From Actinomycetospora callitridis (GTDB lineage: Bacteria; Actinomycetota; Actinomycetes; Mycobacteriales; Pseudonocardiaceae): a stretch of DNA of 64,000 nucleotides. Position 1 is the first letter of the stretch. Each line of letters opens with the position of its first letter. Under the pieces are notes generated by a model that saw only the letters and a list, made by a program, of their open reading frames with translations, was not told the DNA's origin and searched no databases. The stretch lies in contig NZ_JAQZAK010000004.1 of assembly GCF_028737265.1 (NCBI RefSeq), forward strand, positions 1 through 64,000. The letters run 5' to 3'. Of the stretch, positions 16,655 to 25,301 are shown piece after piece. Both the position numbers and the translations under genes were made by a program.

Positions 16655-17197
16655 TCACCGACGGGGCGTGTAGGCCAGCACCACCGCGCCGTTGCCGAGG
16701 TCGGTGACGCCCATCAGGTCCAGGGCGGTCGTGCCGATGCCGGCCAGCAGCGACTCCCCGGTCCCCGCGACGAACGGGGAGATGCTCAGGTGCAGCTCGT
16801 CGAGGAGACCCGCCTCGACGAGCGCCCGGCTGAACGGGCCGTTGCCGTACTTCACCAGCGTGCCGTCGCCGGAGTCCTTGAGCCGGGCGACGGCATCGAC
16901 GGCGTCGCCGACGAGGACCTCGGCGTTCCAGGTGGTCTCGGTCAGCGTGGTGGAGGCGACGTGCTTCGGCAGCGAGTTGATCGTGTCCGCGATGCCGCCG
17001 GTCATGCTCGGCCACGTCGCGGCGAAGCCCTCGTAGGTCTCGCGTCCGAGCACGAGACCGACGGCCGGTTCCAGGAGCCGGCGTTGGTACTCGAGGTGCT
17101 CGTCGTTGGTGGGGATCGCCATCTGCGCGGCCCAGAAGCCGTCCCCGGAGATCCTCCCGTCGATCGAGAGGTGGTCGTACTCGATCAGTTTTCGCAT
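16655..17197 (-). CDS. Dihydrofolate reductase family protein (second copy of the fold)
   Basis: A 180-residue DHFR/RibD-fold protein: MRKLIEYDHLSIDGRIS opening, VGLVLGRETYEGF, and GTLVKYGNGPFSRALVEAGLLDELHL as the C-terminal cofactor region. It is only distantly similar to the gene at 15484, so it is not a recent duplication. It is transcribed in the same direction as the AraC-type gene whose stop lies 65 bp upstream, and the two may be functionally linked. Confidence 0.88.
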   Translation of the reverse strand: MRKLIEYDHLSIDGRISGDGFWAAQMAIPTNDEHLEYQRRLLEPAVGLVLGRETYEGFAATWPSMTGGIADTINSLPKHVASTTLTETTWNAEVLVGDAVDAVARLKDSGDGTLVKYGNGPFSRALVEAGLLDELHLSISPFVAGTGESLLAGIGTTALDLMGVTDLGNGAVVLAYTPRR

Positions 17198-17262
17198 GGC
17201 CGGAGTCGACCATCACGGCGACCGGCCGGTCTTGTATCGAACCGAAATCCGCGCAGTAGGGA

Positions 17263-17952
17263 TCAGAACGCGAGGAACGAGACGCCGGACCTCAGCTCGC
17301 CCGGGGTGTGGCCGGTCGCCCACCGCATCGCCCGCGCGAGCTGCGGCTGGTCGTAGTAGCTGCCGGCGGTGACCGCGTCGGCGATCGACCCGCCGGCCGC
17401 GAGGAGCTGCGCGGCGTGCCGTGCCTGCTCGATGCTCGCGAGCTTGCGGCGCGAGATCCCGACGGCCCGACGGAACCGGAGCTGCGCCGTCCGTTCCGAC
17501 ATCCTTCGTGGCCGCACGCCGTGGCGAATCCCGTCGACGAGCGGATCGAAGGACAGCAGTCCCGCCCGCACGAGCCGGTTGACGAAGACGTCGACGTTCT
17601 GCTCGGTCGGCCTCTCCCAGTCCCGGCCGGCGAGCACGATCCGGTGGCCCGGCAGGGTCGGAAGGAGCGCGTCGTTCAGGTCGGCCAGACCGGCCGGCGG
17701 GAACAGGGGCAGATAGGCACCGAGCTGCAGCTCGACGCCGAAGAACTCCCAGCCCTCCGGACAGGTGAGTGGCGTGGCCGCGGTCTCCGGCCCCCGGAGG
17801 TGCGCCGTCATCTGGTTGCCGTGCTGCGCGAACACCATCATCGAGGCGCCCTTGGCGGCTGACATGAAGCTGGTCGTGGCGTCGCAGCGCGCCGACCACA
17901 CCCGCTGCACCAGCGGGAACTCGCCGGCGACGGTGTCGAGGCTCAGACCCAC
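17263..17952 (-). CDS. AraC-family transcriptional regulator
   Basis: A 229-residue regulator. The C-terminal domain carries the AraC double helix-turn-helix: FRRAVGISRRKLASIEQARHAAQLLAAGGSIADAVTAGSYYDQPQLARAMRWATGHTPGELR is recognisable by its spaced A-A-xGY-DQPxL-R-F/W-xGxTP pattern. The N-terminal 130 residues look like a sensing domain with no close match I can name. It probably controls the DHFR-like gene directly downstream. Confidence 0.85.
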   Translation of the reverse strand: MGLSLDTVAGEFPLVQRVWSARCDATTSFMSAAKGASMMVFAQHGNQMTAHLRGPETAATPLTCPEGWEFFGVELQLGAYLPLFPPAGLADLNDALLPTLPGHRIVLAGRDWERPTEQNVDVFVNRLVRAGLLSFDPLVDGIRHGVRPRRMSERTAQLRFRRAVGISRRKLASIEQARHAAQLLAAGGSIADAVTAGSYYDQPQLARAMRWATGHTPGELRSGVSFLAF

Positions 17953-17990
17953 GACGGGAGTCTAGGGACAGTTCGCCGTCGTCCGAACCG

Positions 17991-18040
17991 TCTGATCCGG
18001 GTCGATGGGTGTGGGCGGACGAGTCGACCTGTCAGCCGAT
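17991..18040. repeat. Partial copy of the rnpB 3' end (candidate att remnant, left)
   Basis: This stretch aligns, in the same orientation, with 19263-19315. That segment spans the last 26 bases of rnpB plus about 25 bases of downstream flank. Around the core GGCGGACGAGTCG the identity is high (23 of 26 over the RNA end) and it falls to about 75-80 percent in the flank. The rest of rnpB is absent here. Confidence 0.6.
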
Positions 18041-18607
18041 GCGAGTTCAGGGGGGAGGCGCCCAGCGCTGCTGAGGCTCGCATGGGCTCGACCTGGCTGT
18101 TGACCTTCTGGCGCCTCGGGGCTCGTCGAGGGCTCGCGCGCCCCCGGCGGCCCCGAGAGTCGATCTCCGGACCAGCCGCGGGCGACCGCCCGTACCCAAG
18201 CCAGCGACCCGCGCGACGGAGGGCAAGCCATGTCCGGAGAGGTTTCGCAGCGATAGAGGCGGGAGCAGCGAGCGCGCTGCCGTCCATCAGAGCAGTTCGA
18301 GACTCGCAGCGAGCGCTTCGCAGTCAAGGACACCTCGCTCGTTCGTCGGGAATCACCAAGAGCCGTCGTTGACCCGCGGACCTGAGGTTTCGCTGTGCCC
18401 TGGTGCCTCCTCGCGCCGTGCCCGTCTGACGATCATGTCGTCCTCGATCCGCCGACGCTGCCCGCGCTGCGCCGGCTCGTTTGCGGCAAGTGGAGCTGGC
18501 TGCAACATCAGGGTCTTGGCTGCGGTACGTCGGGCGAGCAGGCTCTCCGCCGAGAAGGGCTGCGTCTCTCGGGGCTCGGCGCTCGGGTGGTTCAGGTCGG
18601 AGGTCGG
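18041..18607. other. Non-coding or degenerate stretch between rnpB-like end and cupin gene
   Basis: About 570 bp with no gene I can support. Open frames exist on both strands, but none has a recognisable motif or a convincing start, and codon-position GC bias looks weak here. The plus-strand frame that runs into the cupin is open from 18395 but has no ribosome-binding site. Sequence texture differs somewhat from neighbours (more direct GCAGCGAGCG-type words). It is best read as islet debris. Confidence 0.4.
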
Positions 18608-19105
18608 ATGACACAGCCGTTTGTGATCCCGCCCGACGGGGGTCGCGCCACGTGGACGGACGGCCTCATCTTGTTCAAAGCGGTAGCTCGCGACACCGGT
18701 GGTGCGCTCTCTGTGTGGGAGTCACTCATGCCTCGCGGCTCGTCTCCACCCCTCCATGTCCACGAGCGAGAGGATGAGGCGTTCTACGTGCTCGACGGCG
18801 AGATGACGTTCCGGGTCGGGGACGATCACCTCCCGGCGCCGGCGGGGACGTTCGTCTGGGGGCCCCGCGATGTTGCCCACCAGTATCGGGTCGAGAGTTC
18901 GGTAGCTCGGCTGTTGACGTGGTTCGTGCCTGCAGGCGGGGAGGAGCTGTTCTTTCACATGTCCCGCCCGGCTGAAGCGCGGACCCTGCCTCCGGCCTCG
19001 GGCGAGCCCTCGACGGGTCCCACAGCCGAGCAGGTGGCGATGTTCGAGCAGCGTTATGGACAGAGAGTGCTCGGCCCTCCGATGGGACCCTCCGCGACCC
19101 CTTAG
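18608..19105 (+). CDS. Cupin domain protein
   Basis: A 165-residue single-domain cupin. Motif 1 is PPLHVHEREDEAFYVLDGEMTF with the His-x-His and Glu metal ligands. Motif 2 is VWGPRDVAHQYRVE, with a Pro-x-x-x-x-His pattern and the last metal His. Quercetinase-like and other small-molecule cupins have this layout, and the substrate is unknown. The start is ATG at 18608 with GGAGGTCGG upstream. It lies inside the segment flanked by the two rnpB-3'-like repeats, so it may have arrived with a small islet. Confidence 0.82.
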   Translation: MTQPFVIPPDGGRATWTDGLILFKAVARDTGGALSVWESLMPRGSSPPLHVHEREDEAFYVLDGEMTFRVGDDHLPAPAGTFVWGPRDVAHQYRVESSVARLLTWFVPAGGEELFFHMSRPAEARTLPPASGEPSTGPTAEQVAMFEQRYGQRVLGPPMGPSATP

Positions 19106-19262
19106 CCCCCAGGACGAGGAACGACGCGGTTCGATAGGGCAAGCAGAGTTGATCTTCGATAACTCGATCATGGCCGGGAAGGAGCGTTCCGCGCCGGACC
19201 CGGCGCTGTTCTGCCCGGTCTGGACGGCGAGCGGAGACGGTCGAGGAGCTCCGTCCAACCTG

Positions 19263-19315
19263 TCCGATTCGGATCGAAGGATGCGGGGGCGGACGAGTCG
19301 GCCTGTAAGCCGGAT
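19263..19315. repeat. rnpB 3' end and flank matching the copy at 17991-18040
   Basis: This covers the true rnpB 3' end and about 25 bases beyond it. It matches the left copy in direct orientation. Structural RNA gene 3' ends are classical integration sites, so this pair is a candidate attL/attR footprint around 18.0-19.3 kb. Confidence 0.6.
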
Positions 19316-19713
19316 CCTGTCCCCACGGGCCTCGCGGTCCCGTGGGTGGCGACCATCCATCTCGGCCCGCCGTCGCCGACGGGCTCCAGCGGTCTACCCG
19401 CAGGTCTCGGGCGGGCAGCCCTCGAACGACCTGCGCAGCGCCCCGCGGACGGGGCACCTTCTTGACCTTGCTCCGGGTGGGGTTTACCGAGCCGTCCTGG
19501 TCACCCAGGACGCTGGTGGTCTCTTACACCACCGTTTCACCCTCACCACCGGGCCAGAGCCAGGAGCTCGAGCCCGATGGCGGTCTGTTCTCTGTGGCAC
19601 TGTCCCGCGGGTCACCCCGGGTTGCTGTTGGCAACCACCCTGCCCTGTGGAGTCCGGACTTTCCTCGACGGACCCTCGTGGGGTCCGACGCGGTCGCCCG
19701 GCCGACTCGTCCG
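19290..19713 (-). ncRNA. rnpB: RNase P RNA, bacterial type A
   Basis: The catalytic RNA of RNase P, which matures tRNA 5' ends. On the minus strand it contains the universal GAGGAAAGTCCGGACTCC block, the GGGTGGTTGCCAACAGCAACC helix, GACAGTGCCACAGAGAACAG, the GTGAAACGGTGG loop, GTAAACCCCACCC and GGTCAAGAAGG. The 3' terminal helix strand is GGCTTACAGGCCGACTCGTC, pairing with the 5' GACGAGTCGGCCGG. The order and content follow the mycobacterial RNA closely. Ends are set by the pairing of the terminal helix and may be off by a few bases. Confidence 0.95.
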
Positions 19714-19757
19714 CGTCGCCGAGCCTACAAGGACCCGGACCGTTAGCGTCGCGCACC

Positions 19758-20516
19758 GTGTCGGACCCGTCGGTGCTCCAGATCGTGCTGCTGGCCGCGC
19801 TCGGGCTGCTGGCCGGTGCGGTCAACGCGGTGGCTGGCGGCGGGTCGCTGATCGTCTTCCCCGCCCTGCTCGCGGTCGGGCTGCCGCCGCTGCCGGCGAA
19901 CGTCACGAACTCCGTCGCGCAGTGGCCGGGCTACGCCGGCTCGACGGTCAACGCGCGCCGCGACCTCCGGGGGCAGCGACCACGGCTGATCAGCACGAGC
20001 ATCGTCGCCGCGCTGGGCTCCGCGCTCGGCTGCGGGCTGCTGCTGGTCCTCCCGCAGTCGGTGTTCGACGCCGTGGTGCCGGTCCTCGTGCTGCTCGCGA
20101 GCCTCGCGCTGGGGGCGCAGCCGTGGATCAAGAAGTGGACGGGCCGGGCGGAGCGCACCGCCGACAACCCGAAGGTCCTGCTCCCGACGATCTTCTTCGC
20201 GGCCGTCTACGGCGGCTACTTCGGCGGGGCGCTGGGCGTGGTGCTCATCGCCGTGCTCTCGCTGCTCGCCCACGACACGCTGCAGCGGCTCAACGCCGTG
20301 AAGGTGCTGCTCTCGCTGGTGACGAGCACGGTGACGGTGGTCCTCTTCGCCCTCTTCGCGCCCGTCGACTGGCTCGCGGTGCTGCTGCTCGCGCCGACGA
20401 CGCTGCTCGGCGGGTACCTCGGCATGGCCGTCGCCAAGAAGATGCCCGACGGGGTGCTGCGCTGGAGCGTCGTGGTGCTCGGCGTGGCCGTGGCGATCTA
20501 CCTCTGGCTCCGCTGA
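19758..20516 (+). CDS. TSUP family transporter (TauE/SafE-like sulfite exporter)
   Basis: A 252-residue integral membrane protein with about eight hydrophobic segments. The N-terminal LLAGAVNAVAGGGSLIVFPALL and the repeat-half signature AAVYGGYFGGALGVVLIAVLS define the TSUP (DUF81) family, which exports sulfite or related organosulfur anions. The start is GTG at 19758. It is followed after 4 bp by an ArsB-like gene, so both form a likely two-gene operon. Confidence 0.88.
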   Translation: MSDPSVLQIVLLAALGLLAGAVNAVAGGGSLIVFPALLAVGLPPLPANVTNSVAQWPGYAGSTVNARRDLRGQRPRLISTSIVAALGSALGCGLLLVLPQSVFDAVVPVLVLLASLALGAQPWIKKWTGRAERTADNPKVLLPTIFFAAVYGGYFGGALGVVLIAVLSLLAHDTLQRLNAVKVLLSLVTSTVTVVLFALFAPVDWLAVLLLAPTTLLGGYLGMAVAKKMPDGVLRWSVVVLGVAVAIYLWLR

Positions 20517-20520
20517 GGGT

Positions 20521-21774
20521 ATGAGCGTGGCGGGGGTGAGCACGGCCCTCGCGGTCGGCCTCCTCGCCGTCGTCCTCGTCGTCGCGGTCACGCGGCCGCG
20601 GGGGCTCCCCGAGGCCGCCGCGGCGGTGCCCGCCGCCACCGTGGTGCTGGCCGTCGGGCTCCTCACGCCGGCGGCGGCGTGGGACGAGGTGCGCGAGCTC
20701 GGCCCGACCGTCGGCTTCCTCGCCGCGGTGCTCGTCCTGGCCCACCTCGCCGACGCCGAGGGCGTGTTCCGCTGGGCCGGCGGGGTGCTGGCGCGGCGCT
20801 CGCACGGGCGCCCGCAGCGGCTGTTCGCCCTGGTGGTCGTCGCGGCGGCGGTGACGACGGCGGTGCTGAGCCTCGACGCGACGGTGGTGCTGCTGACCCC
20901 GGTCGTGCTCGACACGGTGCGACGGCTCGGCGCGCGCCCGGCGCCGCCGGCGTTCGCGTGCGCGCACCTGGCCAACAGCGGCTCGCTGCTGCTGCCCGTC
21001 GCGAACCTGACCAACCTGCTCGCGTTCCGGGCCACCGGCCTGGACTTCCTGGGCTTCGCCGCGCTGATGCTCCTGCCTCAGCTCGCGGTGCTGGTCGTGG
21101 AGTACGTCGGGCTGCGTCTGACCTTCCGCCGAGAGCTCGCCGAGCCCGCCGGGCCCGACGAGGAGGGCCGGGGCGCCGCGCTCCCCCGGTTCGCCGTCGG
21201 GGTCCTGGCCGCCACGCTCGCCGGGTTCGCGGTGGCGTCGCCGCTGGGTGTGGAGCCGGTGTGGGTGGCGGTGGCGGGCGCCGCGGTGCTCGCGGTCCGG
21301 GCGCTCGCGGCGCGTGAGACCGGGGTGCGCGACCTCGTCACCGCGGCCTCGCCGGGCTTCTGCGTGTTCGTCCTCGGCCTCGGCGTCGTCGTCGCCGCGG
21401 TGACCGAGCGGGGTCTCGGCGACGTCGTGGCGTCGCTGCTGCCCGCGGGCACCTCGTTCCCGGCGCTGCTCGGCCTGGCGGTCGTGGCGGCGCTGCTGGC
21501 CAACCTCGTCAACAACCTGCCCGCGACGCTCGTCCTGCTCGCCGCACTCGGCCCGACCCCGGCGACGGGCGCCGTGCTGGCCATCCTGATCGGCGTGAAC
21601 GTCGGGCCGAACCTCACCCCGGTCGGCTCGCTGGCCACGCTCCTGTGGCGCCGGGTGCTGGCCGTCCGCGGCGTGCCGGCGCCGCTCGGGACGTTCACGC
21701 TCGCCGGGCTGGCCACGGTCCCGGCGTGCCTCGTCGCCGGGACCGGCGCGCTGGCCCTCGTGCTGTCGTGGTGA
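20521..21774 (+). CDS. ArsB/NhaD-type anion permease (SLC13-like ion transporter superfamily)
   Basis: A 417-residue membrane protein with about eleven hydrophobic segments. FLAAVLVLAHLADAEGVFRWAG, LANSGSLLLPVANLTNLLAF and NLVNNLPATLVLLAAL, together with GVNVGPNLTPVGSLATLLW, are the paired signature loops of the ArsB family. This family exports arsenite/antimonite or exchanges other ions. There is no arsR or arsC next to it, so the substrate is uncertain. It starts 4 bp after the TSUP gene. The last 15 bases including the stop codon are duplicated in tandem. Confidence 0.85.
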   Translation: MSVAGVSTALAVGLLAVVLVVAVTRPRGLPEAAAAVPAATVVLAVGLLTPAAAWDEVRELGPTVGFLAAVLVLAHLADAEGVFRWAGGVLARRSHGRPQRLFALVVVAAAVTTAVLSLDATVVLLTPVVLDTVRRLGARPAPPAFACAHLANSGSLLLPVANLTNLLAFRATGLDFLGFAALMLLPQLAVLVVEYVGLRLTFRRELAEPAGPDEEGRGAALPRFAVGVLAATLAGFAVASPLGVEPVWVAVAGAAVLAVRALAARETGVRDLVTAASPGFCVFVLGLGVVVAAVTERGLGDVVASLLPAGTSFPALLGLAVVAALLANLVNNLPATLVLLAALGPTPATGAVLAILIGVNVGPNLTPVGSLATLLWRRVLAVRGVPAPLGTFTLAGLATVPACLVAGTGALALVLSW

Positions 21775-21789
21775 GTGCTGTCGTGGTGA
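21760..21789. repeat. Tandem 15-bp duplication across a stop codon
   Basis: Two perfect copies of GTGCTGTCGTGGTGA. The first contains the ArsB-like gene's final codons and TGA; the second repeats the same codons and stop immediately after. Confidence 0.95.
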
Positions 21790-21793
21790 GCCC

Positions 21794-22189
21794 TCAGCGC
21801 AGCGCAGCGTTGAACGACTCGGTGTTCGCGATCTGCTCGAAGTGCACGAGCCGGCCGTCGCGCATCTGCCAGACGTGGGCGAAGCGGGCCGTCATCGACG
21901 TGCCGGTCGCACGGCTGGTCCCCCGGTACGTGCCGACGGCGACGACGAGGTCTCCCTGGGCGACCACACGCTCGGGCTCGACGAGGAAGGTCTCCCACGC
22001 GTTGCCGATGGGCGCGAACACGCCGTCGACGACGCCCTGCGGCCCGTGGAAAGTGCCCGCGTTGGGCGCGGTGGACTCGACCCAGACCAGCTCGGGATCG
22101 AAGTGCTCGAGAACGGCAGGGATGTCGCCCCGGCCGAAGGCGTCGTAGACCGCGCGGGCGATGGTCGCGTTGTCGGTGGTGGTGGTCAT
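21794..22189 (-). CDS. SnoaL-like (NTF2-fold) protein
   Basis: A 131-residue cone-shaped NTF2-fold protein: IARAVYDAFGRGDIPAVLEHFDPELVWVE at the start and ARFAHVWQMRDGRLVHFEQIANTESFNAAL at the end are typical of SnoaL-like proteins. These bind or isomerise small hydrophobic molecules, with function unassigned. AGGGGAGCACC before the ATG at 22189 supports that start over an upstream in-frame ATG at 22237. Confidence 0.85.
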   Translation of the reverse strand: MTTTTDNATIARAVYDAFGRGDIPAVLEHFDPELVWVESTAPNAGTFHGPQGVVDGVFAPIGNAWETFLVEPERVVAQGDLVVAVGTYRGTSRATGTSMTARFAHVWQMRDGRLVHFEQIANTESFNAALR

Positions 22190-22261
22190 GGTGCTCCCCT
22201 GCTCGGTGCGGGCTGCAGGAGAAGCGTGGGACCGCACCAGGGGCGCCGGACAGGGCGCGAA

Positions 22262-23122
22262 CTACGTACGGGCCGTCATCGCCTGCGTGCCCACGGCCGC
22301 CAGCAGGTCGAGGCGGCTGCGCGCGTCGCTGCCCGGGGTGGGCGTGAAGACGAGCAGGCGCAGGTCGTCCTCGGCGGTGGTGAGGGTGTCGCAGTCGAGC
22401 TCCACGTCGCCGACGTCGGGGTGCACGACCGTCTTGTGGCTCTGGTGGTGCCCGGCGACGACGCCGGAGTCCCACAGCCCGGCGAACTCGTCGCTGGCGC
22501 GGTACAGGTCGTCGACGAGCGTGCTCAGCTCCGGGTCGTTCGGGTAGCGGCTGGTGCTCCCGCGCAGGTCGGCGACCAGGGACGCGGCGAGGGCGTCGCG
22601 TTCCTCGCGGGTGTGGCGCACGCGGTCGCCGGCCTCGCCCTCGGTGAAGATTCGCCAGAGCGTGCTGCGCCGGCGATCCTCGAGCGCCGTCGGGTCACCC
22701 ATGAGCGCGGCGTACAGCGGGTTCCAGGAGATCAGCGTCCAGGTGACGTCGAGGACGCCGATCGGGCTGTCGTGCAGCGCCTCGACGATCCGGCGCACAC
22801 CGGCCGGGATGCGCCGGGAGATCCGCCCGCGGTCGGCGGCGTGCCCGGCGAGGCGGAACAGGTGGGCCTGCTCGGCGTCGGAGAGGCGCAACGCCCGGGC
22901 CAGCGAGGCGCAGACCTGCGCCGACGGGGTGCGCGTGCGGCCCTGCTCGAGGCGCACGACGTAGTCGATCGAGATGCCGGCGAGCAGCGCGAGCTCCTCG
23001 CGGCGCAGGCCCGGGGCGCGGCGCGGCGCGTTGACGGCCATGCCGACCTCGGCGGGGTCGGTGCGGTCGCGCCAGGTGCGCAGGGACGCGGCGAGTTCAC
23101 CGGTGCTCACGGCCCCGATCAT
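22262..23122 (-). CDS. XRE-family regulator with MmyB-like sensor domain
   Basis: A 286-residue regulator. The N-terminal helix-turn-helix has RAPGLRREELALLAGISIDYVVRLEQGR and SLARALRLSDAEQAHLFRLAGH. The remaining 180 residues form the MmyB-like (MLTR) ligand-binding domain: ALHDSPIGVLDVTWTLISWNPLYAALMGD, ARYP-type and FAGLWDSGVVAGH-type blocks, and an HPDVGDVELDCDTL strand. Such regulators commonly repress or activate a divergent oxidoreductase, here the aldo/keto reductase at 23213. The start may be ATG 23122 or GTG 23110. Confidence 0.9.
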   Translation of the reverse strand: MIGAVSTGELAASLRTWRDRTDPAEVGMAVNAPRRAPGLRREELALLAGISIDYVVRLEQGRTRTPSAQVCASLARALRLSDAEQAHLFRLAGHAADRGRISRRIPAGVRRIVEALHDSPIGVLDVTWTLISWNPLYAALMGDPTALEDRRRSTLWRIFTEGEAGDRVRHTREERDALAASLVADLRGSTSRYPNDPELSTLVDDLYRASDEFAGLWDSGVVAGHHQSHKTVVHPDVGDVELDCDTLTTAEDDLRLLVFTPTPGSDARSRLDLLAAVGTQAMTART

Positions 23123-23146
23123 CCGCCTCGCCGCCACCCCGTGGGG

Positions 23147-23161
23147 GGTACGGGATGTACC
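23147..23161. promoter_or_regulatory. Candidate operator between XRE regulator and aldo/keto reductase
   Basis: GGTACGGGATGTACC, a 15-bp palindrome with 5-bp arms, lies in the 90-bp divergent intergenic region. It is placed to control both genes, and the adjacent XRE protein is the obvious candidate binder. Confidence 0.45.
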
Positions 23162-23212
23162 AGGACGACCCGGCACTCCCCACCGGCGGGCCGCCTGGCG
23201 CAGGGTGGGGAC

Positions 23213-24073
23213 ATGACCACACCGGCACTCACCGACCGCCTCGCGCTCGCCGACGACCTCGTCCTCACGCGCATGGGCTACGGCACCATGCAGCTCGCCG
23301 GCCCGCACGTGATGGGCCCGCCGCGCGACCGCGACGAGGCGATCGCCGTCCTGCGCGAGGCCGTCGACCGCGGTGTCACCCACATCGACACCAGCGACTA
23401 CTACGGCCCGTTCATCGTCAACGAGATCCTCCGCGAGGCCCTCCACCCCTATCCGGACGACCTGCGGATCGTCACCAAGGTCGGCTGCCGGCGCGGGGAG
23501 GACGGGTCGTGGAACCTCGACACCTCGCCCGACGAGCTCGTCCGCGAGGTGCACGAGAACCTCGGACGGCTCGGCCTGGAGAGCCTCGACGTCGTGAACC
23601 TGCGCGTGTCCGACGACCACGACGAGTCGCTCGCCGAGGCCTTCGCGACGCTGGCGAAGCTGCAGGAGCAGGGCCTCGTCCGTCACCTCGGGGTCAGCAA
23701 CGTCTCCCCCGCCCAGCTCGCCGAGGCCCGGGCGATCGCGCCGGTGGTGTGCGTGCAGAACCACTACAACCTGGTGCACCGCACCGACGACGACCTCGTC
23801 GACCACTGCGCCGCCGAGGGGATCGGGTACACGTCGTTCTTCCCGCTCGGTGGGTTCAGCCCGCTCCAGTCGGACACCCTCGCGCGCGTCGCGCAGGACG
23901 TCGGGGCGACGCCGCAGCAGACCGCCCTGGCCTGGCTGCTGCAGCGCTCGCCGACGATGCTGCTCATCCCCGGGACGTCGTCACGGGAGCACCTGCGCGA
24001 GAACCTGGCCGCCGCCGACCTGGCCCTCCCGCCCGAGGCCGTGGCCGAGCTGGACTCGATCAGCCAGGGCTGA
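23213..24073 (+). CDS. Aldo/keto reductase
   Basis: A 286-residue TIM-barrel reductase using NADPH. MGYGTMQLAG, HIDTSDYYGP with the catalytic Asp and Tyr, VTKVG with the catalytic Lys, LGVSNVSP, and the cofactor region IPGTSSREHLREN are all present. The usual active-site His after the third block is replaced by Asn/Leu-type residues (VNLRVS), as in the AKR13-like and YdbC branches. The substrate is unknown. The gene is divergent from the XRE/MmyB regulator and followed by a strong terminator. Confidence 0.92.
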   Translation: MTTPALTDRLALADDLVLTRMGYGTMQLAGPHVMGPPRDRDEAIAVLREAVDRGVTHIDTSDYYGPFIVNEILREALHPYPDDLRIVTKVGCRRGEDGSWNLDTSPDELVREVHENLGRLGLESLDVVNLRVSDDHDESLAEAFATLAKLQEQGLVRHLGVSNVSPAQLAEARAIAPVVCVQNHYNLVHRTDDDLVDHCAAEGIGYTSFFPLGGFSPLQSDTLARVAQDVGATPQQTALAWLLQRSPTMLLIPGTSSREHLRENLAAADLALPPEAVAELDSISQG

Positions 24074-24082
24074 ACGACCGGC

Positions 24083-24113
24083 CCGGGCCGGCCGCGTTGC
24101 GCGACCGGCCCGG
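24083..24113. terminator. Hairpin terminator after aldo/keto reductase
   Basis: Arms CCGGGCCGG/CCGGCCCGG and CGCG/CGCG with one internal C-A mismatch and a TTG loop, 10 bp after the stop codon. Confidence 0.75.
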
Positions 24114-24134
24114 TGCTCGGCAGGCTCTGCCGAC

Positions 24135-25268
24135 GTGACGACCCCCGAGGCGGCCGACCGTGCCCACGTCCGCGAGCAGGCGCTGGGCATCGCGGCGGGC
24201 TGGTCGCCGCCCGACGCCCCGCCGACCTGGGAGCTGACGGCGGAGCTCTTCCGCGCGATCGCCACCGAGCCCGAACTCCTCGGGATCGCCGCGGGCATCC
24301 CTGCCGACCGGCTCCCGCCCCTGCTGCTCAGCGCCGCCGTCCGCTACCTCGTCGCGCGGCGGAGCCCCCACCCGCTCGCCGGCTACTTCCCGACGCCCGG
24401 GTCCGGGCAGCCGCGCCTCGACGAGGGGTTCCGGCCGGCGCTCGTCGCCTTCGCCCGCGAGCACGCGAGCGAGCTCACCCAGCTCTGCGCCGAGCACCGC
24501 TACCAGATGAACGAGGTCGCCCGGAGCGCCGACGTCCTGGCGGTTCTGGGCGCCGTCCTCGGAGCCGGGGTCGACCCCGAACGGCCCCTCGCGCTGGTCG
24601 ACCTCGGCACCGGCGCGGGGCTCGGACTGCACCTCGACCGCTACCGGTACCGCTTCGGCGACCGGACCCTCGGCGACCCGGACGCCGCGCTGACGATCAC
24701 CCCCGAGCTGCGCGGCCGCCCCGCCCCGCTGCCGGCGCGGATGCCGACGATCGCCGCACGCCTCGGGGTCGACGTCGAGCCCCTCGACCTCGGCGACCAC
24801 CGGGTGCGCGAGTGGCTCGCCGCCTGCATCCCGCCCGAGACGACGGCCGTCGACCGGTTCGCGGCCGCCTCGGAGGTCGCCCGGGCGCACCCCGCGGACC
24901 TCGTGCGCGCCGAGGTCGTCGACGACGTCGTCGGCCTCTGCGCCCGGATGCCCGAGGACGCGCTGCTCGTGCTCGTCGACACCTACGTGCACGTGTTCCT
25001 CACCGACGAGCAGCGGGCGCGGTTCCGCCGCCAGCTCAGCGAGCTGGGCCGCGACCTCGTGTGGATCTCGGTGGACCCGCTCGTGCCGCTGGGCCCGGAG
25101 GGCACCGAGAGCGTCCAGTACCTGCCCGTCCCGCCGCGCGCGCTCGAGGCCTCGCGCGCCGGCGTCACCGGGGTCGTCGGGCAGCTCTCGGTGTCCCGCG
25201 ACGGCACGGCCGAGGGCGAGGTGCTCGGGCTCGCGCACCCGGGCGGTGCGTGGATCGAGTGGCTGTAG
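24135..25268 (+). CDS. DUF2332 domain protein
   Basis: A 377-residue protein of the DUF2332 family, common in actinobacteria and of unknown function. Landmarks are LLLSAAVRYLVA, HPLAGYFPT, QTNE-like YQMNEVARSADVL, LVDLGTGAGLGL (resembling a SAM-binding motif I), GVDVEPLDLGDHRVREWLAACI and the terminal HPGGAWIEWL. The glycine-rich segment hints at a methyltransferase-like fold, but this is inference. The start is GTG at 24135, after the terminator of the previous gene, so it is transcribed independently. Confidence 0.82.
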   Translation: MTTPEAADRAHVREQALGIAAGWSPPDAPPTWELTAELFRAIATEPELLGIAAGIPADRLPPLLLSAAVRYLVARRSPHPLAGYFPTPGSGQPRLDEGFRPALVAFAREHASELTQLCAEHRYQMNEVARSADVLAVLGAVLGAGVDPERPLALVDLGTGAGLGLHLDRYRYRFGDRTLGDPDAALTITPELRGRPAPLPARMPTIAARLGVDVEPLDLGDHRVREWLAACIPPETTAVDRFAAASEVARAHPADLVRAEVVDDVVGLCARMPEDALLVLVDTYVHVFLTDEQRARFRRQLSELGRDLVWISVDPLVPLGPEGTESVQYLPVPPRALEASRAGVTGVVGQLSVSRDGTAEGEVLGLAHPGGAWIEWL

Positions 25269-25301
25269 GCGCCCAGGCCACTTTCGCTGGCTCAGGTGCC
25301 G

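Noticed and set aside
17943..18333. Minus-strand frames over the rnpB-3' copy
   Set aside because: They translate the RNA-derived repeat and lack any family signal.
18041..18607. A gene in the plus frame open from 18395 into the cupin
   Set aside because: No RBS, no motif, and the cupin has its own RBS and ATG at 18608.
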